NCBI GenBank assembly: GCA_025465355.1
Contig: JAODNN010000173.1
Span: 1-64,000 of the forward strand
Direction of reading: 5' to 3'
Length of the DNA: 64,000 bases
From: Blastococcus sp.
GTDB lineage: Bacteria > Actinomycetota > Actinomycetes > Mycobacteriales > Geodermatophilaceae
Position numbers and translations under genes: made by a program. Below, piece by piece: positions 8,423 to 16,896 of the stretch; the first letter of the stretch is position 1; every line of letters begins with the position of its first letter. The notes beneath the pieces were generated by a model that was not told where the DNA came from, ran no database searches, and saw only the letters and a list, made by a program, of their open reading frames with translations.

Positions 8423-8453
8423 CGTCCGAGTGCCGGAGTCCCCCCTCGGACAC
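8423..8453 (+). repeat. 33-bp dispersed box, copy 2 (degenerate left half)
   Basis: The right half (CCCCTCGGACAC plus CGA) is identical to the copy at 16584; the left half is only loosely similar. As in copies 3 and 4 it is followed within 7 nt by a strong hairpin. Confidence 0.5.
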
Positions 8454-8459
8454 CGAACG

Positions 8460-8490
8460 GAAGCCCCACGGTGGTCCGACGTGGGGCTTC
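8460..8490. terminator. Rho-independent terminator hairpin
   Basis: An 11-bp perfect stem (GAAGCCCCACG with CGTGGGGCTTC) around a 9-nt loop, followed on the plus strand by a short pyrimidine tract. It is placed to stop transcription of the minus-strand flavin oxidoreductase ending at 8535, and works in either direction. Confidence 0.75.
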
Positions 8491-8534
8491 GTCGTCCTTC
8501 GGCCAGCACCACCGAGCCGAGGCCGCTCGCCCGA

Positions 8535-9503
8535 TCAGATCAGGAGTGCCGCGAGCGAGGCGTCGGAGGCGGCGAGCGCCGCGCGATCGTAGGTCGCGCC
8601 GCTGGCGAGCAGTTCGTCCGCGCCGGTGCGATCGACGAGCTGCTCGAGCCGGCGACGCACCGTCGTCGGCCCACCGGCCGTGACGGCGTCGACGCCGCGC
8701 GCCACCCGGTCGGCGTCCTGGTCGTCCCAGCGCCGGTCACGGATGGCCGCCACCGGCTCAAGGGAGTCGAAGACGCCGGTGCGCCGCGAGCGGACCATCG
8801 CCCACACCTCCGGCAGAGCCAGTTCACGAGCCTCCGTATCGGTGTCGGCGACCAGCACGTCAATCGAGACGATGACGTGGGGACGGCTGTCCCGGTGAGG
8901 GCGGAAGTCGCGGCGGTAGGCAGCAAGCAGGTCACCGAGCTCAGGCCGTGAGAGCACCGGACCGCCCAGCACGACCGGAAGCCCGAGCCGCGCGGCGACC
9001 TGGATTCCGCGTCCGGTGGCGAGCACGAAGAGCGGGAGAGGCTCGTCCACCAGCGGGCGCGCGGTGACCGGCGCGGTCCGCTCGAGGTAGCTCCGGACCT
9101 CGGCGATGTCGTCGGCGAACGAATCCGGCTCGTCGTCAGGACGGCGCAGCGCACGGCGAACAGGTGCGGTGAAGCCGAGCGAGCGGCCCAGTCCGAGGTC
9201 GACCCTGCCCGGGTAGAGAGCCGCCAGCATGAGGAACTGCTCCGCCACGACGAGTGGCTGGTGGTTGGGCAGCATCACTCCCCCCGATCCGAGCCGGATC
9301 GCCGCCGTGCGCGCCCCGATCGCCGCAAGCAGCACCGCCGGCGCCCCGGATGCGATGCCCGGGACGCCGTGGTGCTCGGCCACCCAGAACCCGGAGTAGC
9401 CCAGCCGCTCTGCCGCGACCGCCCGCTCCACGGTGTGCGTCAGCGCAGCCCCCTCCGGCTGGCCGGCGCGGGTGCGGGAACGATCGAGCAGCGAGAGCCT
9501 CAC
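8535..9503 (-). CDS. Luciferase-like (LLM class) flavin-dependent oxidoreductase
   Basis: 322 residues from the GTG at 9503 (reading VRLSLLDRSRTR). A TTG at 9515 is also possible. The TIM-barrel of bacterial-luciferase-like FMN-dependent enzymes is clear: YSGFWVAEHHGVPGIASGAP near residue 40, LGSGGVMLPNHQPLVVAEQF near 75-95, PGRVDLGLGR near 105, and LPVVLGGP near 180. The family uses reduced flavin to oxidise small substrates; which one is not visible. It has no operon partner; a terminator lies downstream and there is no ribosome-binding site of note. Confidence 0.9.
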   Translation of the reverse strand: MRLSLLDRSRTRAGQPEGAALTHTVERAVAAERLGYSGFWVAEHHGVPGIASGAPAVLLAAIGARTAAIRLGSGGVMLPNHQPLVVAEQFLMLAALYPGRVDLGLGRSLGFTAPVRRALRRPDDEPDSFADDIAEVRSYLERTAPVTARPLVDEPLPLFVLATGRGIQVAARLGLPVVLGGPVLSRPELGDLLAAYRRDFRPHRDSRPHVIVSIDVLVADTDTEARELALPEVWAMVRSRRTGVFDSLEPVAAIRDRRWDDQDADRVARGVDAVTAGGPTTVRRRLEQLVDRTGADELLASGATYDRAALAASDASLAALLI

Positions 9504-9597
9504 AGCACCGGCCAACCGGTGATGCCCCGGTGGGCTTCCGATCCATCCCTGGACGGGGACTACCTCGACGGCACCACCCTGGCCGGCCTACGGAGCG

Positions 9598-9879
9598 TCA
9601 GCCGATCAGGCGCCGCACCGTCGTGATCGGCTGCACGCACCACCGGGCGACTCGCAGGCCCAGGTGCCAGAGGTCGGCCCACTCAGGGGGCCGGGCGGCC
9701 CCGGGACGCGGCGACGGAGGTACCGGCTGGACGGCTGCGGGCCGCGGGCCGCGGGCTGCGGGCTGCCGAGACACCAGGAGGTCAGCCGGGGACCGCCGTC
9801 CTCCGCCCCGGAGCGAGGCGAACGACGGGATCGGCGGGGCGAGCGCGGACTCCTCGTCGTCCGTAGTCCCGTGTCCCAT
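9598..9879 (-). CDS. Small protein of unknown function
   Basis: 93 residues from the ATG at 9879. It starts MGHGTTDDEESALAPPIPSF, has a proline/arginine-rich middle and ends in a predicted amphipathic helix (ADLWHLGLRVARWCVQPITT). The balanced composition of the two ends argues for a real gene; the middle could be linker. There is no family I recognise and no signal peptide. The C-terminal Trp/Arg-rich helix could associate with membrane or nucleic acid, which is only a guess. Confidence 0.45.
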   Translation of the reverse strand: MGHGTTDDEESALAPPIPSFASLRGGGRRSPADLLVSRQPAARGPRPAAVQPVPPSPRPGAARPPEWADLWHLGLRVARWCVQPITTVRRLIG

Positions 9880-10182
9880 GTCACCCGACGCTAGTCGCTC
9901 GGACCAGTCCGGCCTCCCCGGTGGGGTCATCCGATACTGACCATCGTCTGCCTCGGCCTGGCCGCCCTCACCGCGGTCTGAGTCGCTGTGGGAATGCTGC
10001 GGCGCAATCTCCCGGAGCGCCGGAGCGGCCGGCGCTAGGTCGTTGTCGCGACTCCAGCCGGGCGTATGCGTGACCGCACGACTTCTCCGCACTCAGCGTC
10101 GAGCCGTCGATGAAGTGCGCGGCCTCCCCAGATGGAGTGTCGCGGAACGCGGCATACAACTCTGGCGTTATAGGATCCGGCC
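9880..10182. other. Intergenic stretch before the toxin-antitoxin pair
   Basis: No gene is supported. A plus-strand frame ending at 9981 codes a hydrophobic tail (PILTIVCLGLAALTAV) but has no start codon after the preceding stop, so it is a remnant at most. The last 20 bases hold a TATAGGAT sequence just before the toxin start. Confidence 0.35.
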
Positions 10183-10542
10183 GTGTGGGAGGTGGTGCTG
10201 CTCGACGAGGTCAGCGAGTGGTTTCTGGGTCTCGACGGCACGACCGCCGAACTCGTCACCGCAGCAATCGACCTGCTCGCAGCGGAGGGGCCGACGCTCG
10301 GGCGGCCGGTGGTCGACAGGGTCAAGGGCAGCGCCCGGCACAACATGAAGGAACTGCGACCCGGATCGACCGGACGCACAGAGGTAAGGATCTTGTTCGT
10401 CTTCGACCCAGAGCGGAAAGCAGTCCTGCTGGTCGCCGGGGACAAGTCGGACCGCTGGAAGGACTGGTACCGCACCAACATCCCGGTCGCCGAGGCACGC
10501 TACGAGCAGTGGCTGGCCGGCGACCGAGCAGAGGAGGTCTGA
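10183..10542 (+). CDS. RelE/HigB-type toxin of a type II toxin-antitoxin system
   Basis: 119 residues. It reads EVVLLDEVSEWFLGLD at the start, a central VKGSARHNMKELRPG and then RILFVFDPERKAVLLVAGDK, SDRWKDWY. This is the core of the RelE/ParE fold as found in HigB-like mRNA interferases (basic residues after the first helices, then the RILFVFDP strand). The GTG start lies about 7 bp after a TATAGGAT sequence that could be a -10 box, so the transcript may be leaderless. The toxin gene precedes the antitoxin and is separated by one base, the order typical of higBA. Confidence 0.9.
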   Translation: MWEVVLLDEVSEWFLGLDGTTAELVTAAIDLLAAEGPTLGRPVVDRVKGSARHNMKELRPGSTGRTEVRILFVFDPERKAVLLVAGDKSDRWKDWYRTNIPVAEARYEQWLAGDRAEEV

Positions 10543-10543
10543 C

Positions 10544-10861
10544 ATGGCCAGGAACTGGACGGACGTTCGAGCGGACGCCGTCAGCGGTGGCTTGGTGAAC
10601 GAGGAGCGCGTCACGCATGCGACGAGGGCCCTCGCCGATGCGGTGCAGGCTCAGCGATTGGCCGACATCCGCAAGGCGCAGGCACTCAATCAGCAGACGT
10701 TGGCGAAGCGGATGAAGGTCAGCCAAGCGCGGATCAGCAAGATCGAGCACGGCACGCTCACCCACACCGAAGTGGGAACACTCGAGTCCTACGTCGAAGC
10801 GCTCGGCGGCAGGCTGCGTGTCGTGGCGGAGTTCGACGACGAGAGCATCGCTCTGCACTGA
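10544..10861 (+). CDS. XRE-family antitoxin (HigA-like)
   Basis: 105 residues starting one base after the toxin stop; GAGGAGGT inside the toxin end is its ribosome-binding site. A Cro/C1-type helix-turn-helix occupies about residues 42-80 (RKAQALNQQTLAKRMKVSQ, ARISKIEHG), followed by a short tail ending in LRVVAEFDDESIALH. It should bind and neutralise the toxin and repress the operon promoter. About 40 residues precede the HTH, as in many actinobacterial HigA proteins. Confidence 0.9.
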   Translation: MARNWTDVRADAVSGGLVNEERVTHATRALADAVQAQRLADIRKAQALNQQTLAKRMKVSQARISKIEHGTLTHTEVGTLESYVEALGGRLRVVAEFDDESIALH

Positions 10862-10920
10862 GGGACCCCGTGCGCACCAGACGCGCTCGCCCCGAAGTCA
10901 TCGCGGACCGGGGTGAAGGC

Positions 10921-10953
10921 GTGTGCGTATGTAGCGTGTCGCCCCTCGGACAC
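10921..10953 (+). repeat. 33-bp dispersed box, copy 3 (reference copy)
   Basis: Begins GTGTGCGTATGTAGC and ends GTGTCGCCCCTCGGACAC; the second part forms a 5-bp stem (GTGTC/GACAC) with an 8-nt loop. It lies 59 bp after the antitoxin stop and 8 bp before a terminator hairpin. Confidence 0.75.
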
Positions 10954-10961
10954 AGACAAGA

Positions 10962-10991
10962 GCCCACGGCCCCACCGACCCGACCGTGGGC
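10962..10991 (+). terminator. Terminator hairpin of the toxin-antitoxin operon
   Basis: GCCCACGG pairs with CCGTGGGC around a 14-nt loop, followed by CCTGTCGTTCT. It follows the 33-bp box directly. Confidence 0.65.
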
Positions 10992-11132
10992 CCTGTCGTT
11001 CTGCGCGGGGGCACGGTGCGGGGGCCGCTCCCTTCAACCAGCGGCTCGTCCTCCGGCTACGCCTCCCACCCCCGCGAACATCGAGCCCACCGGGCTCCTG
11101 CCAAACGGGAGCCCTCGAACAACCCGCGACAT

Positions 11133-11160
11133 AGCCCCACGGTCATCCAGCCGCGGGGCT
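11133..11160. terminator. Hairpin between convergent genes
   Basis: AGCCCCACGG and CCGCGGGGCT form a 10-bp stem with one mismatch and an 8-nt loop, between the antitoxin (plus) and the GntR gene (minus). It could terminate either transcript. Confidence 0.5.
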
Positions 11161-11273
11161 CTGCCACGCACCGCTGTCCACCGATGTGCCGCCGCGGCCG
11201 GTGTGCTCGTCGTACGCCACGACCTCTGGTCGTTCCCCGTGCCCGGGAACGCGGAATCGGCGACCGTCGGTTG

Positions 11274-11963
11274 CTACGGCGACATCGGGCCGCCGAGTTG
11301 TGCCCGAATCGTCGCCTCGACGAGGCGCAAGTGTGTGGAGGTCTCCTCCTCGGCGCGGTCCCCGTCGCCGGCGAGGTAGGCGTCCATGAGATGGCGGTGG
11401 TCATGGCGTGCCGGCTGGTCCACATGGAAGGCCGAGACCCCGAGCCGGACGTACCGTTCCGCAACGACCCACAACTGGTCGAGGACCCGTCGCCCCAAAG
11501 GACCCGTAGCAGCACGGATCAGTACCCAGTGGAAGTCGTGGTGTGCCGCCAGGAAGCCCTCCATGTCTGCGGGATCGGTCGCCTCCAGGCGTTCGAGCGC
11601 CGCCGCAGCCGCTCGAACGTCCTCTGCGGTGTGAACCTGAGTTGCCGCCTGGCGCATGAGGGGCGGTTCGAGCAGCCGCCTCAGGCTGTACACGTCGGTC
11701 AGTTCATCCATCGACACCGCGGCCGCGGTCGACCCACGGCGCGGGACGGTGACGACGAGCCCCTCGACCTCCAACGCCCTCAGCGCCTCGCGGACCGGGA
11801 TGTGTGACACCCCGAAGCGCGCCTGCAGGACCCTTGGGAGGATCTTCTCCCCTGGGGGGATGTCCCCCGTGAGGATCATCGACCGGATCAGGCCCACCAG
11901 ATCCCGCCCCATCCCCTCGGACATCCCCGCACCCACACGCCCAGGTCCGCCCATGCTGTCCAT
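11274..11963 (-). CDS. GntR-family (FadR subgroup) transcriptional regulator
   Basis: 229 residues. The N-terminal winged helix reads PPGEKILPRVLQARFGVSHI, PVREALRALEVEGLV (about 36-71). It is followed by the all-helical FCD ligand-binding domain with its conserved metal-site residues spread through FLAAHHDFHWVLIRAA and HDHRHLMDAYLAGD. The gene is divergent from the lactonase/FAH/Rid/amidase operon and an imperfect palindrome lies between them. It is therefore the likely local repressor, responding to a carboxylate intermediate as FadR-type regulators usually do. The start could be the second methionine (MSEGMGRD) instead. Confidence 0.93.
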   Translation of the reverse strand: MDSMGGPGRVGAGMSEGMGRDLVGLIRSMILTGDIPPGEKILPRVLQARFGVSHIPVREALRALEVEGLVVTVPRRGSTAAAVSMDELTDVYSLRRLLEPPLMRQAATQVHTAEDVRAAAAALERLEATDPADMEGFLAAHHDFHWVLIRAATGPLGRRVLDQLWVVAERYVRLGVSAFHVDQPARHDHRHLMDAYLAGDGDRAEEETSTHLRLVEATIRAQLGGPMSP

Positions 11964-12043
11964 CCTTTCTGCCTCCCCGGCCGTACTCCCGGCGGTCCGG
12001 ACGGCTCCTGCGGCCTGGCCGTGAGGACGTCGCAGACAAGGGG

Positions 12044-12075
12044 TTGCCGGCTTACACGGTTATAGTTTATACAAC
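12044..12075 (+). promoter_or_regulatory. Promoter and imperfect palindrome upstream of the lactonase operon
   Basis: TTGCCG at 12044, a 17-bp spacer and TTATAC at 12067 make a plausible sigma-70-type promoter for the plus-strand operon. The AT-rich GTTATAGTTTATACAAC (12059-12075) matches its own reverse complement at about 12 of 17 positions and overlaps the -10 box. That is where a GntR repressor would act. Confidence 0.55.
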
Positions 12076-12180
12076 TCGAGTCAGATGCTCCTTGTCCGAC
12101 GTTCCCGCGGCCCTCGCACGACGACTTCCCTGTGTCTGTGCTTGCTGCCGCATCTCGAACCACTTCGAAGGGACGCTCGC

Positions 12181-12993
12181 ATGGCCGGCACGAAGATGTC
12201 CTTCCTCGATCTCGGACGTATCGATGCGGACGAGGGCTACTTCATCCGGGGCTGCGGCGCCGGGACGTACTCGAATCCAAACCCGGAAGCCACGGTGCGT
12301 CGTGTGGCCGTCATAGCCACCGTCATCGAGCACCCCAAGGCCGGCCCGCTGCTGTTCGAGACGGGATGTGCCACCAACGCCAGGGAGGAATGGCCGACGG
12401 AGGCATGGGAAGCATTCCCGGTCACCGTCTACGAGGAGGAGCACCACCTCGACAAGGCGCTCGAGGCTGCCGGCTACGGCGTCGACGACATCCGCGGCGT
12501 GATCATGGGGCACCTGCACCTCGACCATGCTGGCGGCCTTGAACTGTTCCGCGGCACCGACGTGCCCATCTACGTCCACGAGAAGGAACTCAAAGAGGCC
12601 TGGTACGCCGTCGCCACGAAGGAGGACATCGGCGCCTACGTTCCCGGGGACCTCGACTGGCGGTTGAACTGGCAGGCGATCTCCCGTGAGGAGACCGAAC
12701 TGTTCGATGGGCTCATCCTGCGGAACATGCCTGGACACACTCCGGGCCTGATGACCGCGCAGGTCGATCTGCAGAACTCGGGGACGTTCTTCCTCACCAG
12801 CGACCTCTTCCACGTGCGGGACCTGTTCGAACAGGGCCTGCCGCAGGGCTGGCTCGCGCGCAACGCCCACGACTGGTGGCGCAGTTACAAATGGATCAAG
12901 CAACTCCAGCAGAAGACCGACGCCACCATGGTCTACGGCCATGACGCCGAGGTCCTCGAGGAACTCCAGGCGCAGGCCAAGTTCTTCGATTGA
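12181..12993 (+). CDS. Metallo-beta-lactamase-fold hydrolase, N-acyl-homoserine-lactonase-like
   Basis: 270 residues from the ATG at 12181, preceded by GAAGGGA; an in-frame ATG at 12085 gives an arginine/cysteine-rich extension and is rejected. The zinc-binding HLHLDHAGG motif is at about residue 104, followed by the later ligands in MPGHTPGLM (about 184) and YGHDAE near the C-terminus. This pattern matches the AttM/AiiA-like branch that opens lactone rings. In this operon the substrate is more likely a sugar- or ring-derived lactone intermediate than a quorum signal. It is the first gene of a four-gene operon. Confidence 0.9.
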   Translation: MAGTKMSFLDLGRIDADEGYFIRGCGAGTYSNPNPEATVRRVAVIATVIEHPKAGPLLFETGCATNAREEWPTEAWEAFPVTVYEEEHHLDKALEAAGYGVDDIRGVIMGHLHLDHAGGLELFRGTDVPIYVHEKELKEAWYAVATKEDIGAYVPGDLDWRLNWQAISREETELFDGLILRNMPGHTPGLMTAQVDLQNSGTFFLTSDLFHVRDLFEQGLPQGWLARNAHDWWRSYKWIKQLQQKTDATMVYGHDAEVLEELQAQAKFFD

Positions 12994-13087
12994 TCCGCGC
13001 CGGCAGTCGTCGCGCCGGCCGCGGCCCCGGCCGGTGTGGCGACTGCTTTGCGAGCCCGCCTCAGTCGCTCCCGTCAGGAGGTTCCCT

Positions 13088-14029
13088 GTGCGCCTTATTC
13101 GACTCGGAGTATCCGGGTGCGAGCGTCCCGCCGTCATGGCTGCGGACAACGCCCACGATGCCTTCGATCTCGCCGACGAGGTGTCGGACTTCGATGCTGA
13201 GTTCTTCGCGGCCGACGGGCTGGAGCGGGTTGCGGCCGCGGTCGCAAGCGGCCGGCTACCGCGCATCAGCGTCGAGAACGAGCGCATCGGACCACCCATT
13301 GCCCGCCCCCATGCCATCTACGGCATCGGGTTGAACTACCTAGACCATGCGCGGGAACTCGGCGCTGCTGCACCGGCGGAACCCATCGTGTTCAACAAGG
13401 CGCCCAACTCCCTGGTCGGGTCCGAGGACGACATCGTCCTCCCGCCAGGTTCCACGCACACGGACTGGGAGGCCGAACTCGGTGTCGTCGTGCGCGGCCG
13501 CCCCCGCTATCTCTCCTCCCCCGACGAAGCCGCCGCACACATCGCGGGCTACGTGGCGGTCAACGACGTGTCCGAGCGGGACATGCAGCTGAACCGTGGC
13601 GGGCAATGGGTCAAGGGAAAGTCGTTCGAGACCTTCAATCCCTCGGGCCCGGTACTCGTCACGCCCGATGAGATGCCCAACGTCTCCGACCTCCGCCTGG
13701 TCCTGCGGGTCAATGGGGAGATCGTGCAGGACGGGAACACGGCGGACATGATCTTCGGTCCGAGCTACCTCATCTGGTACTTGAGCCAGTTCCTCGTCCT
13801 CGAACCCGGGGACCTCATCAACACCGGCACCCCTGCCGGCGTGGGGATGAGCGCCGATCCGCCGCGATACCTCCAGCCGCAGGACGTGGTGCAGCTCGAC
13901 ATCACCGGCCTTGGCACTCTGCGCAACGTCGTCCGGGACCCGAGTGCCCATCGGTCCGTCGGGAGCCCGACCTCTGACGCGAGATCGCGGCGCGCGGCAG
14001 TCTCCCCCTCACCAACGGCCCTTGACTAG
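13088..14029 (+). CDS. Fumarylacetoacetate-hydrolase-family enzyme
   Basis: 313 residues from a GTG at 13088 with GGAGG seven bases upstream. The C-terminal catalytic domain shows YGIGLNYLDHARELG, the metal-binding acidic residues in DWEAELGVVVRGRPR (about 131-145), GKSFETFNPSGP and LINTGTPAGVGM. The family cleaves or hydrates acyl-pyruvates and related 2-oxo acids, or decarboxylates them. It follows the lactonase and probably acts on the opened-ring product. The exact reaction cannot be fixed from the sequence. Confidence 0.92.
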   Translation: MRLIRLGVSGCERPAVMAADNAHDAFDLADEVSDFDAEFFAADGLERVAAAVASGRLPRISVENERIGPPIARPHAIYGIGLNYLDHARELGAAAPAEPIVFNKAPNSLVGSEDDIVLPPGSTHTDWEAELGVVVRGRPRYLSSPDEAAAHIAGYVAVNDVSERDMQLNRGGQWVKGKSFETFNPSGPVLVTPDEMPNVSDLRLVLRVNGEIVQDGNTADMIFGPSYLIWYLSQFLVLEPGDLINTGTPAGVGMSADPPRYLQPQDVVQLDITGLGTLRNVVRDPSAHRSVGSPTSDARSRRAAVSPSPTALD

Positions 14030-14036
14030 GAGTCCC

Positions 14037-14786
14037 ATGTCACGCAGCGCCACGCTTCACAGCAGTGGGAAGTACCGGTTCCTTGCCGACATCTCGGCCT
14101 ACTCAGCCGGTGTTGCCACCGAACCGGGCCATGAGCTCATCGGTGTGCACTTCGACGAACCCCTCGCCGTGGCCGCGGCCTTCTCCCGGCTCGACGAGGA
14201 GTGCGCCGAGCGAGGTGTCCCGATCCAGGCATTGGTCGCCGTCGCACTGAGATCTCCTCTGCCGTTCGAGTTCGGCACGTTCGACGACTTCAACCGCGAG
14301 TACCGGAAGCTGCTGGCCGACCGAGGGCTCCTCGAAGATGACACCAACCCGATCGCGCGGACCAATGTCGTCCCGGTACTGGGAGCCCCTCGCGAGCCGG
14401 TGCTGCTGTCCGCCTTCCTCGTGCGCGAGGCCACCGGCGATGGAGGGACGGATTTCGTGGTCTCCGGCGGGGCTGAATTGGACGACCTGCGCGCCGACGC
14501 GATCGTCGCTCGTGGCGACATCTCCAGCCACGGACTGGAGCGCAAAGCCGCGCACGTGATCGAGGAGATGCGGTCCCGATCGGCCGCCCTGGGACACGAC
14601 CCGCAGGCAGCCACGGAGGTGAACGTCTACACCGCGCACGAAGTCCCAGGGCTCACAGACGTGCTGGTCGCCCGGCTCCCGGGGGTCGCAGGCCATGGCT
14701 TCCGGCGATGGATCGCCCGGCCGCCTGTCACCGAACTTGAGTTCGAGATGGACATTCGCCGGGTTACCGCGTGGCAGGTCCTGTGA
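14037..14786 (+). CDS. Rid/YjgF-like protein
   Basis: 249 residues from the ATG at 14037; the AGGAG overlaps the stop region of the preceding gene. The second half (about 140-249) resembles a YjgF/Rid subunit: FVVSGGAELDD, IVARGDISSHGLERKAAHVI, a stretch with VNVYTAHEVPGL, and a closing VTELEFEMD. The N-terminal half may be a degenerate second copy. Rid proteins deaminate enamine/imine intermediates. Between an FAH-family enzyme and an amidase, such a step (for example on a 2-aminomuconate-like compound) would make sense but is inferred. Confidence 0.7.
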   Translation: MSRSATLHSSGKYRFLADISAYSAGVATEPGHELIGVHFDEPLAVAAAFSRLDEECAERGVPIQALVAVALRSPLPFEFGTFDDFNREYRKLLADRGLLEDDTNPIARTNVVPVLGAPREPVLLSAFLVREATGDGGTDFVVSGGAELDDLRADAIVARGDISSHGLERKAAHVIEEMRSRSAALGHDPQAATEVNVYTAHEVPGLTDVLVARLPGVAGHGFRRWIARPPVTELEFEMDIRRVTAWQVL

Positions 14787-14874
14787 CCCCCCACCGCGTG
14801 TCCCGGTCACATGCGTCGCCGAAGTCGCTCTCGGGCAGACCGCCAGTTCACCATCACGACCATCGAGAGGATCA

Positions 14875-16386
14875 ATGATGTCCCCGTCCGACGATCTTGC
14901 CTACGCCACTGCCACGGACCTCGCCGCTCGCATACGCCAAGGCGATCTGTCCCCCGTTGAGCTCATGGATGCGGTGATCGCGCGGATCGAGGAACGCAAT
15001 CCCAGCCTCAACGCATTCGTGTTCACCGCCTTCGACGAGGCCCGGGAGCAGGCGCAGCGGGCGGAGGCGGCGGTGACCTCCGGGGAGCCGTTGGGCCCGC
15101 TGCACGGGGTACCGACCGCCCTCAAGGACCTGTTCGACTTCAAGCCCGGCTGGCCGGCCACGTTCGGCGGCATCCGGGCCCTGAAGGACTTCAGCGTCCC
15201 CGCCCACTGCACCTACGCCGAGCGAATGCAGGCCGCCGGCGCCATTTTGGTCGGCAAGACGAACAGCCCGGTGATGGGCTTCCGCGGCACCTGCGACAAC
15301 TATCTCTTCGGCCCGACCCGCAATCCGTTCGACCTCACCAAGAACACCGGTGGTTCCTCCGGGGGCAGTGCCGCCGCGGTCGCCGACGGGCTGCTCCCGC
15401 TCTCGGAGGGCACCGACGGCGGTGGATCGATCCGCATCCCCGCCGCCTGGTGCAACCTGTACGGCTTCCAGGCTTCCTACGGCCGGGTCCCGTCCATCGC
15501 TCGCCCCAGTGCGTTCGGCTCGATCAACCCCTTCCTGTACGAGGGCGCCCTGACACGCAACGTGCAGGACGCCGCACTCGCCCTGGACGTCCTGTCCGGG
15601 TACGACGACCGCGACCCCTTCGCTCAGGAGGGCACGACCGACTTTGCGGCCGCCACCGGTCGGTCCATCGAAGGCTGGCGGATCGCCTACAGCCCCGATT
15701 TCGGCGTGTACCCGGTGGACCGGCGAGTCGCCGAGGTCGTGGAGAAGGCGGTGCTGGCCTTCGAGGAGGCCGGGGCGACGGTGGAACAGGTCGACATCGA
15801 CATCCCCTACGACCAGCGTGAACTCAGCGACCTGTGGGCGCGCCTGATTCTGCCGCTCAACATCGAGGGTATCGAGGGGCTCAAGGCGGGAGGCATCGAC
15901 CTGCTCGGGGAGCACCGCGGCGACCTCCCGCCCGAGTACCTCCACTGGATCGACAAGGGTTACCGGCTCACTGCGCTGGACGTGATGCGGGACCAGCAGA
16001 TGCGCACCGCCGTGTACGACCAGATCCAGCAGGTCATGCGCTCCCATCAGTTGCTGGTCACGCCCACACTGGCCACGTTGCCGGTCGACAACGCTGGCGA
16101 TGGGAACACCCTCGGGCCCAGCAGCGTCGAGGGCGTGGAGGTCGACCCCCTCCTCGGATGGTGCATGACGTACTTCACGAACTTCACCGGACACCCCGCC
16201 GCCTCCATCCCGGCCGGGGACGTCGGCGGGCTGCCCGTGGGCATGCAGGTGATCGGACGGCGGTTCGGCGACGCCGACGTCCTCGCCGCCAGCGCGGCCT
16301 ACGAGCGGATCCGTCCGTGGCAGGACGCCTATGCCCGGTGTGCCCAGCGCCCACTCGGTGAAGCGCTGCCGCGCCCCGTGCGTTGA
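14875..16386 (+). CDS. Amidase-signature family hydrolase
   Basis: 503 residues from the ATG at 14875 after GAGAGG; an adjacent ATG at 14878 is equally in frame. The Ser-cisSer-Lys triad is complete: Lys84 (TALKDLFDF), cis-Ser161 in [11 protein letters not shown] and nucleophile Ser185 in [10 protein letters not shown], with the expected 24-residue spacing. It hydrolyses an amide to a carboxylate and ammonia. As the last gene of the lactonase/FAH/Rid operon it may start or finish breakdown of a nitrogen-containing compound. A box and a strong terminator follow. Confidence 0.94.
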   Translation: MMSPSDDLAYATATDLAARIRQGDLSPVELMDAVIARIEERNPSLNAFVFTAFDEAREQAQRAEAAVTSGEPLGPLHGVPTALKDLFDFKPGWPATFGGIRALKDFSVPAHCTYAERMQAAGAILVGKTNSPVMGFRGTCDNYLFGPTRNPFDLTKNTGGSSGGSAAAVADGLLPLSEGTDGGGSIRIPAAWCNLYGFQASYGRVPSIARPSAFGSINPFLYEGALTRNVQDAALALDVLSGYDDRDPFAQEGTTDFAAATGRSIEGWRIAYSPDFGVYPVDRRVAEVVEKAVLAFEEAGATVEQVDIDIPYDQRELSDLWARLILPLNIEGIEGLKAGGIDLLGEHRGDLPPEYLHWIDKGYRLTALDVMRDQQMRTAVYDQIQQVMRSHQLLVTPTLATLPVDNAGDGNTLGPSSVEGVEVDPLLGWCMTYFTNFTGHPAASIPAGDVGGLPVGMQVIGRRFGDADVLAASAAYERIRPWQDAYARCAQRPLGEALPRPVR

Positions 16387-16583
16387 TCGCGGTGGGGACG
16401 CATGACGGCTGCTCCTCTGGCGTTCTGTCGTGCGTCCCCTTCCAGCTGACGGCGTCTCGAGCGCGCTCTACTGGATCCGGCCATCCTGTCGCCATCCCGA
16501 GGACGGCGATGAGGTCCGTACCCCGGGTAGCCGGTGTCGCCCTACTGGGTGAGGGAAGACCAGTCACTCAGCCGCCATTAGCC

Positions 16584-16616
16584 GTGTGCGTATGTAGCGC
16601 TTCGCCCCTCGGACAC
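16584..16616 (+). repeat. 33-bp dispersed box, copy 4
   Basis: Differs from the copy at 10921 at only two positions. It lies about 200 bp after the amidase stop and 7 bp before a terminator hairpin. Confidence 0.75.
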
Positions 16617-16622
16617 CGAGTT

Positions 16623-16652
16623 GAACCCCCCGGCCTTTCGGCCGGGGGGTTC
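16623..16652. terminator. Strong terminator hairpin
   Basis: A 13-bp perfect stem (16623-16635 with 16640-16652, core CCCCCCGGCC/GGCCGGGGGG) around a TTTC loop, followed by TCCTGTTCC. It ends the amidase operon. Confidence 0.85.
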
Positions 16653-16896
16653 TCCTGTTCCAAGGTCGTCGGCACGCTTCTCACCTGGCTGGAGTGAACC
16701 GATCGACGAATCTCACGGCACAGCCCTCCTGGGCTGGCAAGCCCGATGCGTCGATGCCCCTCCTGCTGTGGCACCGTCCTCACCTGTAGCACTGCACCCT
16801 CATCGCGATGAAGCTGCTCACCGATGGCGGTTCCGCAACTGCCGCCGCGCACGCCGTGGGGTTCGCGAACGCGGCCGATCCGACCCTCGACGCGAC

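Noticed and set aside
9931-9981. Hydrophobic 16-residue tail on the plus strand
   Set aside because: The frame has no start codon after the preceding stop.
12085-12180. N-terminal extension of the lactonase from an upstream ATG
   Set aside because: It is Arg/Cys/Thr-rich, has no ribosome-binding site and precedes a well-supported ATG at 12181.
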